Under the pieces are notes generated by a model. It was given only the letters and a program-made list of their open reading frames with translations, did no database searches and had not been told where the DNA came from. The translations under genes were made by a program, and so were the position numbers. A DNA stretch of 64,000 nucleotides from Marsupella aquatica. Its lineage: Eukaryota; Marchantiophyta. The stretch lies in NCBI GenBank assembly GCA_973895155.1, contig OZ316896.1:21328001-21392000 (forward strand), read 5' to 3'. This document shows, one piece after another, positions 1 to 10,842 of the stretch (position 1 is its first letter; the number at the start of each line of letters is the position of its first letter).

Positions 1-725
1 TGTCAAGAGGATCTTTGATATTTTCGTGAATTGTCCGTTTCGTGGGTTTGATTTTCCTGCTTAGCTCCCCTCCGAGCTGGTTGCTGGAGTCACTTTCGCC
101 AGTTGGGTCACTGTAGGGTCAGTAACTTGCTACCCGTCCTCTTCCTGGTTTTTAGGGTTTTTATTCTAAATTTTTTTTCCGCTTTATTTGGTACAAAGTT
201 CTTCCATCGTCCCATGTGTTTCTGAGCCGTGTAGTAAGGATTGTGAATGGAAATACGGAGGCAATTTTGATGCACCGACATCTCTGACGTGAACCCTAGT
301 TTTTCTTTTTAGCAAAGAGGAATATCTTTGCTAAAAAGACAAATTGAGGCTGTCTCAATATCTCTAAAAACGGGAATGGAGAACTCCTGGAGCTTGGTGT
401 AGATCCTGGGATTTGCAGGTGGAAATGCTGTGGGAATTTTTCATGATGCACCCTACGTCCCTTACGTGAACCCTAGCTTGTTTGTTTCCATAAATTCGTG
501 AATGCAGCTTTTGCTTTTCTTCCTTCTTCCCTTTCGTTTGGTGATGTGTTACAATCAACAATTAAGATTAGGTCCTTAGTTGGTGAGACTACTCAAGAGA
601 GTAAATGCATTTTCATTCGGTAGCTAGAAGATTGCAGATGTATACTGTTGACTATTCCTATTGGAATCTAACTCGTTAACACAGGCCTGATGTGGGGGAT
701 GTTGGGCCATGATTGAGGACGTCAG
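1..725. other. CLP1 upstream/intron sequence, no exon recognised
   Basis: This stretch precedes the first recognisable CLP1 exon and should be intron or 5' flank. No reading frame here resembles the missing N-terminal ~110 residues of CLP1. A short imperfect direct repeat is present: about 265-305 and 442-480 share GATGCACC, then ACGTGAACCCTAG. Confidence 0.5.
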
Positions 726-3419
726 ACTCCAATGGTGAGCTATGTAAATGTCCATGCTGTGCTGGAAAATCGACGCAAGAATGCCCGAGATGCAATTCTT
801 CCCGCCGTGCAAGGAGCTCCTCAACGATCAGATAGTGCAACGGCTACATCACAGGTGATCATTGAAGGGATTGGTTTGAACTGCTTGGTTAGGATAAGTG
901 CATTCTCTGCATGCTTTTTACAAACGAAATTAGTCCTGTAGAATAGTTTTATCTCGGTTTAAGCAACACATGTGCGGAGGAATCAGAGTATAAGTGTCAC
1001 CGTCCGTATCTCCAAATCTCAACCACATGCTTGTCTTACATGAGATGAGAAGTTGGAACAGTCTGGCAAACTCATTTCTTTCCTGTGTCTAGATCACAAT
1101 GCACAAGGATAAGGTCAGCGTTTTCTAATGAATAATTTTCTGCACAGGGACCACGAGTGATTGTTGTAGGCCCAACCGATTCAGGGAAGAGTAGTTTGAC
1201 TAGGATGCTACTGGGCTGGGCAGCAAGGCAGTCCTGGAAGCCAACATACATTGAGCTGGATATAGGACAAGGTGCCATCACAATTCCAGGGACCATAGCT
1301 GCCACTCCAATTGAGGCACCTATTGATCCCATTGAGGGTGTACCCCTAGATGTACCTTTGGTGTACTTCTATGGCCACACAACTCCCAGGTGCATGAAGA
1401 CTTCACCCCACGAAATGTTGGCCTTCTAAGTCAGTGCCTACACCTAGTTCTGAGTTTTTGTGGTGTGTCAATGGAAAAATGTTCTGGAGATCTTCATCTG
1501 TGCTTATTAGGTGCGACCTAAGTTATTCAACACCCCTGATCTTATCTGACTGCTTTCCCAACCTTATCTATGCGATTTATGAGCACGAAGTTTCTTGGTT
1601 TTGCTGAGTGAATCGTTTTGACAGTGTGAACACAGACTTGTATCGATCTCTTGTTCGGGAGCTGGCGCACTCCCTTGAATTGCAAAGTGCGGCTAATGCA
1701 GATGTCAGGGCAGCAGGCATGGTGATTAACACCATGGGTTGGGTGGAAGGAGTAGGCTACGAGGTAACATACCTCTAAAGTTGATGAGTTCGGTGCCTTA
1801 ACTATAAGTACAACGGTTGTTTAAGGATCCTCAGTAAATGAATCCTAATCACACGTCAGGAGATTTTGTTTACAGCAAATTTTCCTCAAGAACGTATTGT
1901 AGACGTTTGAAGGAACCTTCATGGTACGATGAATTGAAACGAAGTTGCATCCTCCTGAATTGGATCGTGGTTCTTTGTCGTCTATCGCAGTTGCTCCTGC
2001 ATGCAATCAATACTTTCAACGCCGATGTTGTGCTCGTACTAGGACAGGTATGCCGCTTTACTCAGACAGTGTGTTTGTGGCGTGCTTATATTTATCTTGC
2101 ATGGGTTTTTCTTGACCTTCAGGGTTTGCACAATTTCCAGTATTCAGCTCGTCACTTGATTGGGGTTTTCCTTGTTCAGGAAAAACTTTACAGCATGCTG
2201 AGAGATGTCTTGAAAGGCAGACCTGGTGTAGATATTGTAAAACTTCATAAATCAGGAGGGGTTGTGAACAGGAACAGCAAGTATCGACAACGGACAAGAG
2301 TACACAAAACAAGGGTAAATTACATTTTACTTCATGATATCAAGTTGCTTAAGATTAAGCTTTTCATTGGGTAAGCGAACGAAATGCCCCAACTGCAATG
2401 ATTATCCTCCGCAGTGATCGTCTCGAACCCTGCTATTATTTGGACTTGAAGCTATCTTTTGAGAAATATCTGACTTGACCCGTGGTTGTTTGCAATGTAG
2501 GAGTACTTTTATGGGCTCAATAATGATCTTTCACCACACGCGTCAATTGCAAACTTCAGTGATTTGCAAGTTTTCAAGATAGGAGGGGGCCCACAGGCCC
2601 CTCGTTCGGCTCTCCCAATTGGTGCTGAACCAACAGCAGATCCAACTCGTGTTGTTCCAATCAACATAAGTAAGGATCTCATGCATGCCGTTCTGGCAGT
2701 GTCGTATGCCAAAGACCCAGAGCATCTTCTTGCCAGGTCTGTTCTTAATCCCAGTCATCATTTGTGAATGAGGTTTCGAAATTAGCCGACAAAGCCGCCT
2801 AAAAGTTGCGTGAAGTAACATGACCAGAGTACTCGCCTAAAGCCACTCAGTCGTACATCACGTGTCACAAGGAAACCCAACAGTTTTGTAGACCTTGTGT
2901 TCAACATATGACTCGCAGTTCTAGAATGTAAAAGTTGGGTAAGGCTCCCTCGTGTGATGTTCTTGGAACTAGTTTCGGTGAAGATGTTACTCATAATATG
3001 ACCTTTCTGTGGTGCTGCAGCAATATTGCTGGATTCATTTACATCACTGATGTAGATATCCCAAGGTACCGATTTCTCTCACATTTCGATTTAGTTTGAT
3101 TGGTCCTTTGTTAAACGTGTATGAGTGGAGGCTCGTATCTGTTTTGCACCTTAACTGAGACATAACTGTACGCCGTAACACCGAGTCCGCTTCTTCGGAA
3201 ATATCTATGAAATTAGTAACGGTAACATTGGTAAGAAACTTTGATAGCTTCCGGTTGAGGCAAGCCTGCCTGAAGTTCATGTGCTCTTTGGGTACTTGAG
3301 AATTGAGCTCTCTTTTTGTCTCTGTGAAATGCAGGAAAAAAATTGCATATGTTGCACCTTGCCCTGGTCCTCTTCCTAGTAATCTACTGCTCGCAGGATC
3401 ACTGGCCTGGGTGGAGTGA
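726..3419 (+). CDS. CLP1: CLP1-like polyribonucleotide 5'-hydroxyl-kinase, 5'-partial
   Basis: Plant CLP1/CLPS3 homologue, an RNA 5'-kinase-fold subunit of cleavage factor II that acts in nuclear pre-mRNA 3'-end formation. Eight exons join in phase: 726-854, 1148-1389, 1625-1763, 1991-2047, 2180-2314, 2501-2736, 3021-3065 and 3335-3419. All introns are GT-AG, and together the exons give 355 residues to a TGA. Visible hallmarks are the family string TPMVSYVNVHAVLE, the P-loop GPTDSGKSS (Walker A), the switch region ELDIGQGAITIPG, GMVINTMGW, VVLVLGQEKLYSML, FKIGGGPQAPRSALP and the C-terminal PGPLPSNLLLAGSL. Plant CLP1 proteins are about 440 residues, so about 110 N-terminal residues are missing. 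The first visible codons (TPM) are internal in the family, so the remaining exon or exons probably lie left of position 1. The exon boundaries are my own splice calls. Identity is certain from conserved blocks; nothing suggests a pseudogene. Confidence 0.95.
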
Positions 3420-4710
3420 GCTTCAGTTTACCGTTCATCATAGCCATCATGGTTTCTCATGGTGTAGCCTCAACATCTCTGGTCCAAACGGTGCAGCTTG
3501 GAGTCACTGTTCTGGAAATCAATTTTGACTTAGTTGATTGCATTAGTCTTCCACGACTTTATGTAGTTCTGCCTGTGCGTATGTTTAAGTTTCGTGAAGC
3601 GGTTAGGACAGGCTTAATTCCTAACCCTTTCCCGCATTCATGATTAGCCGTGGGAAGAATACCCGTCTCTTCTGTATTCATGAGTCCATGTTGGAGAGTT
3701 TCTGTAAATTGTGTACAGATCTTTTGAGAAGAGAATTTCATAGGTTTTATGGACACTCATGTCGCTGTAGTCTCGATATTTCATTCGGTAGCAATCCCTT
3801 TTGTTGGTGTTGATGGTTGCTACCGAAGGTTTCAGAATTAAACTTGGCAAAATTGTGGAGACTTATAGCCGACCCACCTTTCTCTCCACGCATAGTCATC
3901 TGAGCGAACGTGATGTTGCTCATACGACTATGCACCTTAGCTTACATGACGAGATGAATGGGTGACTTGAGCTAGTGTGGAACTAGTGTCGGAAATTGGT
4001 GTTAGAGCCACTTTTAGTCAAACGTGTGGGGTCACAGAAAAAAGGATCTTCGGCCAAATTTGTGCCCTCACGACTGTTCTTTCTTCAAATTTCTGCTAGA
4101 AATCGTTTGAGTCTAGAACAGTGTGAGGAATCCCTTGTTTGTGCTTTCTGTTTCAGGGACAACTTCGTGTCTTCAACAAGTAGCACAGATGTGTTGAGTT
4201 AGTTCCATAGCCACGCATCGACAAATGAAAACCAAAATACTCCTACCAACTCCACAAAGTTTTAGAATATCCGTCGAGGGGCCTGACAGGTACCTTAGGT
4301 CGAGTCAAGCTGATTCGTTGTCGTTTCGTAACATCCCACTGCAATCCAAAGTGGGAGATTATATTACTTTGCTGCATCTTTTTCAAATTGCTTGTACAGT
4401 GACTCAATATGTGAGATAGAGAGGGCACTTATTCTAGCTTGTTGGTGCTTATTAGGAGGTATTGTATGATGTGAGCAGACAGGAATTTTGCTAGCAAGTC
4501 AGAGGGGTGGTTGTAGCATGGGAGCGAAACGTCCCTTCTGTTGAATGGTTCACCATGCCTGCGTTATACGTTTCGGATTCTTCTAGGCCCAAACTCCCTT
4601 CGAGACTAGGAGGGGTGTATCTCAGATTTCTCTCGTGTCTTAAACATCTCTCGTGGCATTTTAGATGGCGGGTCAAATGGTCTTGAGAACAGCTCTGATC
4701 CATCCTACAA
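3420..4710. other. 3' flank of CLP1, no gene recognised
   Basis: This holds the CLP1 3' UTR and then intergenic sequence. Short ORFs on both strands show no domain or splice pattern I recognise. Confidence 0.5.
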
Positions 4711-5106
4711 TTGGAAAATGCAAAGGAGGTTCCTATGGGATCGAAATGGCAACGGGAGTTTCTACGTAATAGGAGTTTCGACCTGAAACTAGATTTGGCA
4801 CTTTTCCATGCAACAATAGCTTCGACGAAAACTAGATTGGCACACCCCATTGATCATCAAATGAGATTTTCCTTTGCAACAGGAGTCGGCTGGAAATTAG
4901 ATATGAATCGCACCATTGCTCATCAAATGAAACTTTCCTTTGCAACAGGAGTCGGCTGGAAATTAGATATGAATCGCACCATTGCTCATCAAAAGACACT
5001 TCCATTGGAACATGAGTTTCGACGAAAACTAGATTTGACACGCCCCATTGCGCATCTAATGACAATTTCCTTTGCAACAGGAGTCTTGACCCGAGACCCT
5101 ATTTGA
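4711..5106 (+). CDS. Unrecognised ORF built on a 22-residue tandem repeat
   Basis: A 131-codon ATG-to-TGA frame whose C-terminal two thirds consist of tandem 22-residue units. They start with MRFSFATGV, MKLSFATGV, KTLPLEHEF and MTISFATGV and carry WKLDMNRTIAHQ-like ends. Because the DNA period is 66 bp (a multiple of three), the frame stays open through every copy, so the open frame alone is weak evidence for a gene. No family is recognised, and no upstream promoter or intron was identified. It may simply be a minisatellite between the 3' ends of CLP1 and the permease. What is certain is the repeat; coding status is uncertain. Confidence 0.2.
   Translation: MENAKEVPMGSKWQREFLRNRSFDLKLDLALFHATIASTKTRLAHPIDHQMRFSFATGVGWKLDMNRTIAHQMKLSFATGVGWKLDMNRTIAHQKTLPLEHEFRRKLDLTRPIAHLMTISFATGVLTRDPI
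4795..5095. repeat. 66-bp tandem repeat, about 4.5 units
   Basis: Units begin near 4861, 4927, 4993 and 5059, with a diverged unit before 4861. The second and third (4861 and 4927) are nearly identical, sharing TTTCCTTTGCAACAGGAGTC; the others are diverged. Period is exactly 66 bp. Confidence 0.9.
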
Positions 5107-5618
5107 CGTGCCCATTGCTCTGCAAAGTGTTCAGTTCAAGGAGTACACAATGGGTAGCTCGAATTGTTTAGTACTCAACAAGCTGTGAATTTGAGATGTT
5201 CCGCTCAAAGGCAGACCACGACCGAAAACCTGCGTGGTGACTCTGAGCATAACTTGAGATGATCGTCAACAGTAATGTTTTGTAATGCCCTTCGGTAGCT
5301 CATCAAGACGTGACATTTGAACTAGACACAGGGCAACTAGATTGTGTGGCCAAATTCTGCAAAGTTTACGAGATGGGATTGATATACAATTGAGTTGAAG
5401 AGGATTCAACAATGGCCCTAACAACGACTGCCATGTCAATACTATTGTGACCAAATGTGTGATAAATTGTGGACAAAACACCTATGATGTACAGTTCAGT
5501 CGACTGACATGAATTCGTCCAATGGCCTAGCAGTGGCCTAGCAACGAGGTCTTGCTCTATTATCTCCCTCCAATAGTGGGATTGACGATAACGGGAATCT
5601 GTCTTTACACACTGACGA
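5107..5618. other. Intergenic, 3' flank of permease
   Basis: Lies between the repeat ORF and the permease stop codon; it should contain the permease 3' UTR on the minus strand. No other feature seen. Confidence 0.4.
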
Positions 5619-7196
5619 TCATGGTTTGTCATCCACATTGGAAACGGGACCAACGAACCATTTCCTGGCACTCAGCAGCCAGCCTCCAAGAGCAAGGGCA
5701 AATACCCCTCCCACCAAAACTGGGGTGTAATTCAAAGTCTGGCTGGTAATTGGGTAAGCAACGGGGAGACAAAATAGCACCGTGATTGTCACTACCCACA
5801 AGACTGCCACTGTACCAACGGGACGGCTAAACCTTCCAAGGTTGAACGGTCCGGGCACGAAATTCTTATGCCCAATGGTAATTCGAAAGAAGATCGGCAA
5901 AGCGTAAGAAATGTAGAGTCCAATGGTTGCAATTGACACCATTGCTGTGAACGCCACAACGCTCCCCAAATACGTGAGGGCCATGCAGAAGGCAACGAAA
6001 GCTGACAGCCACACGGCAGGCAAAGGAACCTCTCTGCGGTCGACGATATGCCAGATGCTTGAGAGCGGCATTGCTCCATCTCTCGAGAATGCATACACCA
6101 TCCGCGAATTGCTGGTGACGCAGCTCATGCCGCACAAGAAAACTGCGCCGGCCACAATACACAAGCACACGATCCCCCCTACTCCATGGCCATATCTCCC
6201 CTTGAACGCATCATAGAAGACCTGCGCTATTGCATAGCCCCCTGCGTCGTTTCCGAGATCCAGTAAGTGGGCTGGATCCACCACAGCGTAGGTGATGCCC
6301 ACTATGTAACCCCATCCAACAATAATGGAGATGACCACTGACGCCACAAGGCCATAGGCACCATTCCTGTCCGAGCCCTTGGTTTCCTCCGACATATGAG
6401 CTGAAGCGTCATACCCACTGATGCTGTATTGCGCCATCAGAAGCCCAACTGCAAAAATGTAGGGGTAACTGTGGATACCCTGTCCATCGGCTTTGTAGAA
6501 CGAAGTGAACACAAATTCAGTACTAGCTCTTTGAGTGGCAACGAGAGGTATCAAAATCATGAGGACAAAGACACCGCCGATGTTCCAGAAAACCGCCAAG
6601 GTTCCCAGATAAGCGACCCATTTGATCGACGCGCTGTTGATGAGAGCGTGTATCAGCAAAATGCCCCCATGCATTCCTACAACGACGTACTTGGACGCAT
6701 AGTACCCGCCACCATTGCCTCCTCCTGTGCTGAGTAAGATTATCACTTGGATGAGTTGCGCCAAGGAGAAGTCCACACTTGTTGTGACGGCCCACTGGCC
6801 GATTAGATTGAACCAGCCAGTCATCCAGGACGCGAGGGGCCCCCATTTGGGTCCGGAGAGAGCGTAGCTCCAGTAGTAGAGCCCCCCTGAGGTGGGGAAA
6901 GCGGAGCAAATTTCACCCATGGACAAGGCAACAAAACAGTTGAAGAATCCTGCGAAGAGCCACCCATATATCATTGAAATGGTGCCTCCATAGGTCAGCC
7001 CAGTGTTGTAAAGAGTTGTGACTCCAGTCATTATGGAGATGATCGCGAATGAAAAGGCAAAATTGGAGACTATCGAGAGATCTCTCTTAAGCTCCTGCTT
7101 GTATCCCAGCTCCTCCAGCCGCATCTGCCCTGTGTCCTTCGTAAACTCATTTGCTGAGTTTCCGGGACTCCCGTCTACTATCCTACCCCTCATCAT
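5619..7196 (-). CDS. BAT1/GABA-permease-like amino-acid transporter
   Basis: Intact 525-residue single-exon protein of the APC (amino acid-polyamine-organocation) superfamily, closest in my reading to plant BAT1/GABP, which moves amino acids or GABA across organelle or plasma membranes. The N-terminus is hydrophilic and includes RLEELGYKQELKRDLS. The first membrane helix follows at about residue 45 with NFAFSFAIISIMTGVTTLY. Conserved loop and helix blocks are YGGTISMIYGW, EICSAFPTSGGLYYW, SISGYDASAHMSEETKG and SNSRMVYAFSRDGAMPLS; roughly twelve hydrophobic segments are present. Arabidopsis BAT1 is about 516 residues, so this is full length. Two ATGs are adjacent at the start (MM); I take the first. 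The gene lacks introns. It is convergent with CLP1. Substrate cannot be read from sequence: GABA, Ala, Arg, Glu and Lys are all possible. Confidence 0.93.
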   Translation of the reverse strand: MMRGRIVDGSPGNSANEFTKDTGQMRLEELGYKQELKRDLSIVSNFAFSFAIISIMTGVTTLYNTGLTYGGTISMIYGWLFAGFFNCFVALSMGEICSAFPTSGGLYYWSYALSGPKWGPLASWMTGWFNLIGQWAVTTSVDFSLAQLIQVIILLSTGGGNGGGYYASKYVVVGMHGGILLIHALINSASIKWVAYLGTLAVFWNIGGVFVLMILIPLVATQRASTEFVFTSFYKADGQGIHSYPYIFAVGLLMAQYSISGYDASAHMSEETKGSDRNGAYGLVASVVISIIVGWGYIVGITYAVVDPAHLLDLGNDAGGYAIAQVFYDAFKGRYGHGVGGIVCLCIVAGAVFLCGMSCVTSNSRMVYAFSRDGAMPLSSIWHIVDRREVPLPAVWLSAFVAFCMALTYLGSVVAFTAMVSIATIGLYISYALPIFFRITIGHKNFVPGPFNLGRFSRPVGTVAVLWVVTITVLFCLPVAYPITSQTLNYTPVLVGGVFALALGGWLLSARKWFVGPVSNVDDKP

Positions 7197-8178
7197 GGTT
7201 CTAGACTGCTTGCACCTTAGAACTCTCCTGCTCGAAAATTGGATCCAATCGTGGATCCAATAGAAAGAATATCAAGCCTCCAGTGACGTATCGTGATGAA
7301 TGATGCGAGGGCAAAGAGATGTCTAATGAAGTGAATAACTCGTCCCAGTGACAGACGAACTATAATAAAAACGGCCAACACCATGCAAACAAACACCAAC
7401 TGCGTTTCGAGAGTCCAGAATTGCATCAACAATGGATTTGCCTCAGACTAAAAGAGCTTTGCTCGGGCACCGTCCAAAAGCAAAGCGTTCGCACATGTTA
7501 ATTCAGAGGTGAGAATGCGTGCTTCCAAGTTGATAGCAGCTCACACACCCATGACGCTCCCCACCGTGCCTCCCTCGTTTACAGTACGAGAACAACTTTG
7601 GAACAAGCATTTTCTTTTCTTCATTCAGCCTCCTATCATTCTTGTATGCTATGCCTCCTTCACGTTCTCCAAGGTCTGTTTGTCCGAGTCCAGAATTTCA
7701 GTTCTGTACGTAAGATGAACTCTGCAGCTCCAGCCAAATGTCCTGGTGGACGTACTGGAATGTGCAACGAGGTTGACAATTGACATGCTATTCCATTTTT
7801 AGGACAGAAGATTGTTTGGAGATGCTGTACATACTTGGGCCCATCGAATCGGAATCCATCACCACAACCTCTGACCTCGATACTCCAAGATTCTTGGTAA
7901 AGAAGTCCTCCGGGGAAGTGGGACCTGCCATCCCATTTTAGTACAGAATGATTGTTTTGGGGAGACTGTAGATACAGTGAACGCGTGCTAAGCCCACACT
8001 CCATAAGCATACCCTTGATTAGTGCATGCCATCTTGTTTTTCTCATTTTTTTACATAGAATAAGTGCTTTTTAAGACTTTTTCTAAGCACACACACACTG
8101 CTAAAATCATTTTTCTAAAAGACAAATTTATAAGTTCTTACCCTTGATAAGTAATTGTATGAGCTTATATGTAAAAAC
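7197..8178. other. Upstream region of permease; part of a dispersed repeat
   Basis: The first ~250 bp should hold the permease leader and promoter (read on the minus strand). It includes a doubled GGATCCAAT motif near 7240-7260. Bases 7827-7945 are homologous in direct orientation to 9019-9126, sharing CTTGGGCCCAT, AATCGGAAT and CCTCTGACCTC. No gene recognised. Confidence 0.45.
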
Positions 8179-8710
8179 TGCTATATGGTGAATCAACCTT
8201 TTCAGATTTTGTCTTATTCAAAGTTTGTGTAGTATATTTTTATTTCAATGTGCATTATCAATAGGCAGCTTGTGTATAGTATACATTTTTAATTAATTTA
8301 TGGACCCCTTTAATTTACATTTTTATTTAATTTATGGACCCCTTTAATTTTTAGTATTCTAATTTATTTTGAACTTATTTTGGCAACCCCCTTATAAATT
8401 TTAATGTTTGTGATTTATTAGAGATAAAATGAATGGCTCCATCACTTGGACAGTCTCATGAATGAGAAAAATATTCTTATTGTGTCTTAAATTCACTCAT
8501 GTCTTTATTTCTTAAGTTTATAGTTTTTATTGAAATAAGTGTCATTCATGAGTACATTGAATTAAGTGCACACATCATAGCATCCTTGATTGTACTTTTC
8601 ATTGGTCACTGTGCACCAATCTTTCTAGTTATGTTCTCATATTTTATTTACTTTCAAATCATTACAAGACAAAAACTCAAGCATGTTCATCATCTTATAT
8701 ATATAAATTC
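8179..8710 (+). repeat. Dispersed AT-rich repeat, family E, copy 1
   Basis: Begins TGCTATATGGTGAATC and runs through TTTTGTCTTATTC, the doubled block ATGGACCCCTTTAATTT and TTGTACTTTTCATTGGTCAC to an ACAAGACAAAAA block near 8664. The same order of blocks recurs at 10192-10842 and 25673-26595. No coding capacity is seen, so it is a non-autonomous or degenerate mobile element of unknown class. Confidence 0.7.
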
Positions 8711-9273
8711 ATAAACTCTTGAATTCTCATTTACAGATAAATTCATGCCCATTCTTAGTAAAGTAAAATGCATTTAAGGGGTGTGGGCACAGAATTAGGG
8801 CAAGGATATGAGGTACAAGGCAGACTACTCACTGACGGCGGGGTCCATAGCCCATGCAGAACTGTTGCGCACTGTAACAAAGGAATCTAAATGAAGCACG
8901 CTTATCTAATAGAGTACTAGTACTTGTTAGGGGATGTAGGCTTATCAAAGCATGTAACACCTGGTTTACTGCACACCAAATCCGTCTTCCCCATAGCATG
9001 CACTTCACGAGAGTTCACTGTACTTGGGCCCATGGAATCGGAATACATAACCTCTGACCTCCACCGTCCAAGATTCTCGGTGAAGCCTAAAGCCATCCCA
9101 GGAAGTGGAAGTGGGACTTGGCCATCAGATCTGCCTTGAGCTGCTTCAGCATTCATCAACCCCACAGAGTGAAATGAGAGCCTCACAAGTGACAACTTTC
9201 ACTGTGCCCACAACCGGCAAGTGGGCTCTTTACGAGCGCTAAGGTCAGCCTGATTCGATTGGGTATCGTTTTC
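8711..9273. other. Intergenic with second copy of dispersed repeat
   Basis: Contains 9019-9126, the partner of 7827-7945, in the same orientation about 1.2 kb apart, with family E copy 1 lying between them. No gene recognised. Confidence 0.45.
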
Positions 9274-9419
9274 TCTGCGCGTTAAATCTAAATACAAGCA
9301 GAACATAAACCAATACACATGTGGTTCAAATCACTTGATTTGTAGATCACAAATATAGTGTATTGGTTTATGTTCTGGTGTACGGAGCGCATTAACTTGA
9401 CGTAAATTTAACACGCGGT
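9274..9419. mobile_element. Mutator-like MITE with perfect 9-bp target duplication (element A)
   Basis: A 146-bp element bounded by the 9-bp direct repeat ATCGTTTTC at 9265-9273 and 9420-9428. Its ends are inverted repeats: TCTGCGCGTTAAATCTA on the left, and ACCGCGTGTTAAATTTA when the right end is read outward-in. Inside, CAGAACATAAACCAATACAC near 9300 pairs with GTGTATTGGTTTATGTTCTG near 9356-9376 to form a hairpin. A 9-bp duplication is the Mutator (MULE) signature. The same terminus and AACATAAACCA motif recur in elements B and C. No transposase; non-autonomous. Confidence 0.8.
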
Positions 9420-9622
9420 ATCGTTTTCTCATGATCTGGGCCTTCTCTCCTGCATATATGGAGCAAATAGGAAAACGTTACACCAACCTAATTAAGGATT
9501 TTTAATTTCTCACCAGTATGGAATATGGACTTCAAAGATATGTTATTTGTACCCCTAAATTGGTGGATGTAGATTGTCTTGTGAGGTGCTAAGTGTGAGA
9601 TGTACAATCATTTTGAATTAGA

Positions 9623-9741
9623 TAATTGCACATCAAAATATGGTTTATTGTGTAGGGTATCACTCCATATCAGATAAATTTTGTTATTTTTTAAAACATC
9701 AATGAGTGCACACCATATATTATTACATTTTGATGTGATTA
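9623..9741. mobile_element. MITE, family D, copy 1
   Basis: A 119-bp AT-rich element with inverted termini: TAATTGCACATCAAAATATG on the left and CATTTTGATGTGATTA on the right. A TA at each outer edge would fit a Tc1/mariner-type (Stowaway-like) TA duplication. Related copies lie at 16087-16298 and 50582-50732. Confidence 0.65.
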
Positions 9742-10191
9742 TGTTCTTTTCCTGTCTTTTTTACCATTTTTGGTCGTGGTTGTCTGTTTTCTCTGATTTC
9801 AAAGGTCTGGACCTAGGGGCTGGAAACTTTTAGGCCCTTGCCCTTGAAACTCCACATTCAAGTATAGCAGTGAGGACTAGCTCAGAAGGGGTGTGAGACA
9901 GGAAACTCTTGCTCATTCCAAAGGTGCCACCACCCTGGGCACCACAACGACACCCTGGGCACCACAAAGATGCTATCTAGTTTGCCTAGATTGTCTATAA
10001 TCAGATCTTCTAGATTTAAAGATGACTCTTCGATTCTAGCTAATGGGGTCTGTGGCTAAGTGTGAAACTCAAAGAAGAAGGAGAAGATGCCAGGAATTTT
10101 CTCTATCTAGTTTTTCTAGATTAATTTATGATCATCAGATATATCCCCCTAGATTTAAAGAAGAGTGTTAGATTCTGACTAGTGGGGATGC
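9742..10191. repeat. Intergenic with ~85-bp imperfect direct duplication
   Basis: Segments at about 9970-10045 and 10100-10185 share TCTATCTAGTTT, CTAGATT, CTAGATTTAAAGA and a following TGGGG. A diverged third version appears near 11155-11250. A short doublet, ACACCCTGGGCACCACAA, sits near 9930-9967. No gene recognised. Confidence 0.55.
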
Positions 10192-10842
10192 TGCTATATG
10201 GTGAACACACCTTTCAGATTTTTGTTCTTATTCATGTTTTCAATCATAGATTTTTATTTCAATGTGCCTTTTGTTTGTGTATCATTTGTGTTACATAGAC
10301 TACTAGAAATGAATTTTGGGACCCCTTTAAAGTTTTTGCTGTCCTAGAGGATTTTGAGCTCATTCTGACACACTGCTTCACTTTTTAATCTTTGCTATCC
10401 TAAGCATATACTTTATCACTAATTTTAAACTTCTACCAGTTGAGACAATAAGTTTTACTTGTTCTCATGAGCTAAAGAAATGAATCTGAGAAGTGTGGAC
10501 AACTAGTGTCTTAAGTTCCCCCCATGATTAGTTTCCTAAAACTTATGGTTTTGATTGAATTGATTGTAGGCAAGTAAGTATGTGTACCTTATGTGCATAA
10601 CTATTCAATATCTTTATTCCATAAGACTTGTACTTTTCCTAATCATTGTGTTTATTTCTTTGCTTGTGCCCTACTTCTATGCTTGTATCACACTCATTGT
10701 TAAAAGATACTTTTTTCTTTGCATATATTATACTTATATTATTGTATTTTATTGTAAAAAACTTAAATCTCTTACACATATCACTACAAGACAAAAAAAA
10801 CAAAGCATATCCCAAACATGTTCCAGGATGACCATGCTATAT
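10192..10842 (+). repeat. Dispersed AT-rich repeat, family E, copy 2
   Basis: Starts TGCTATATGGTGAAC and ends ACCATGCTATAT, with the same internal order as the other copies: GACCCCTTTAAA, TGTACTTTTC and CACTACAAGACAAAAA. Length about 650 bp. No coding potential. Confidence 0.72.

Noticed and set aside
1838-2374. 178-codon plus-strand frame inside CLP1
   Set aside because: It is two real CLP1 exons (1991-2047, 2180-2314) read through introns; only the exon parts match the family.
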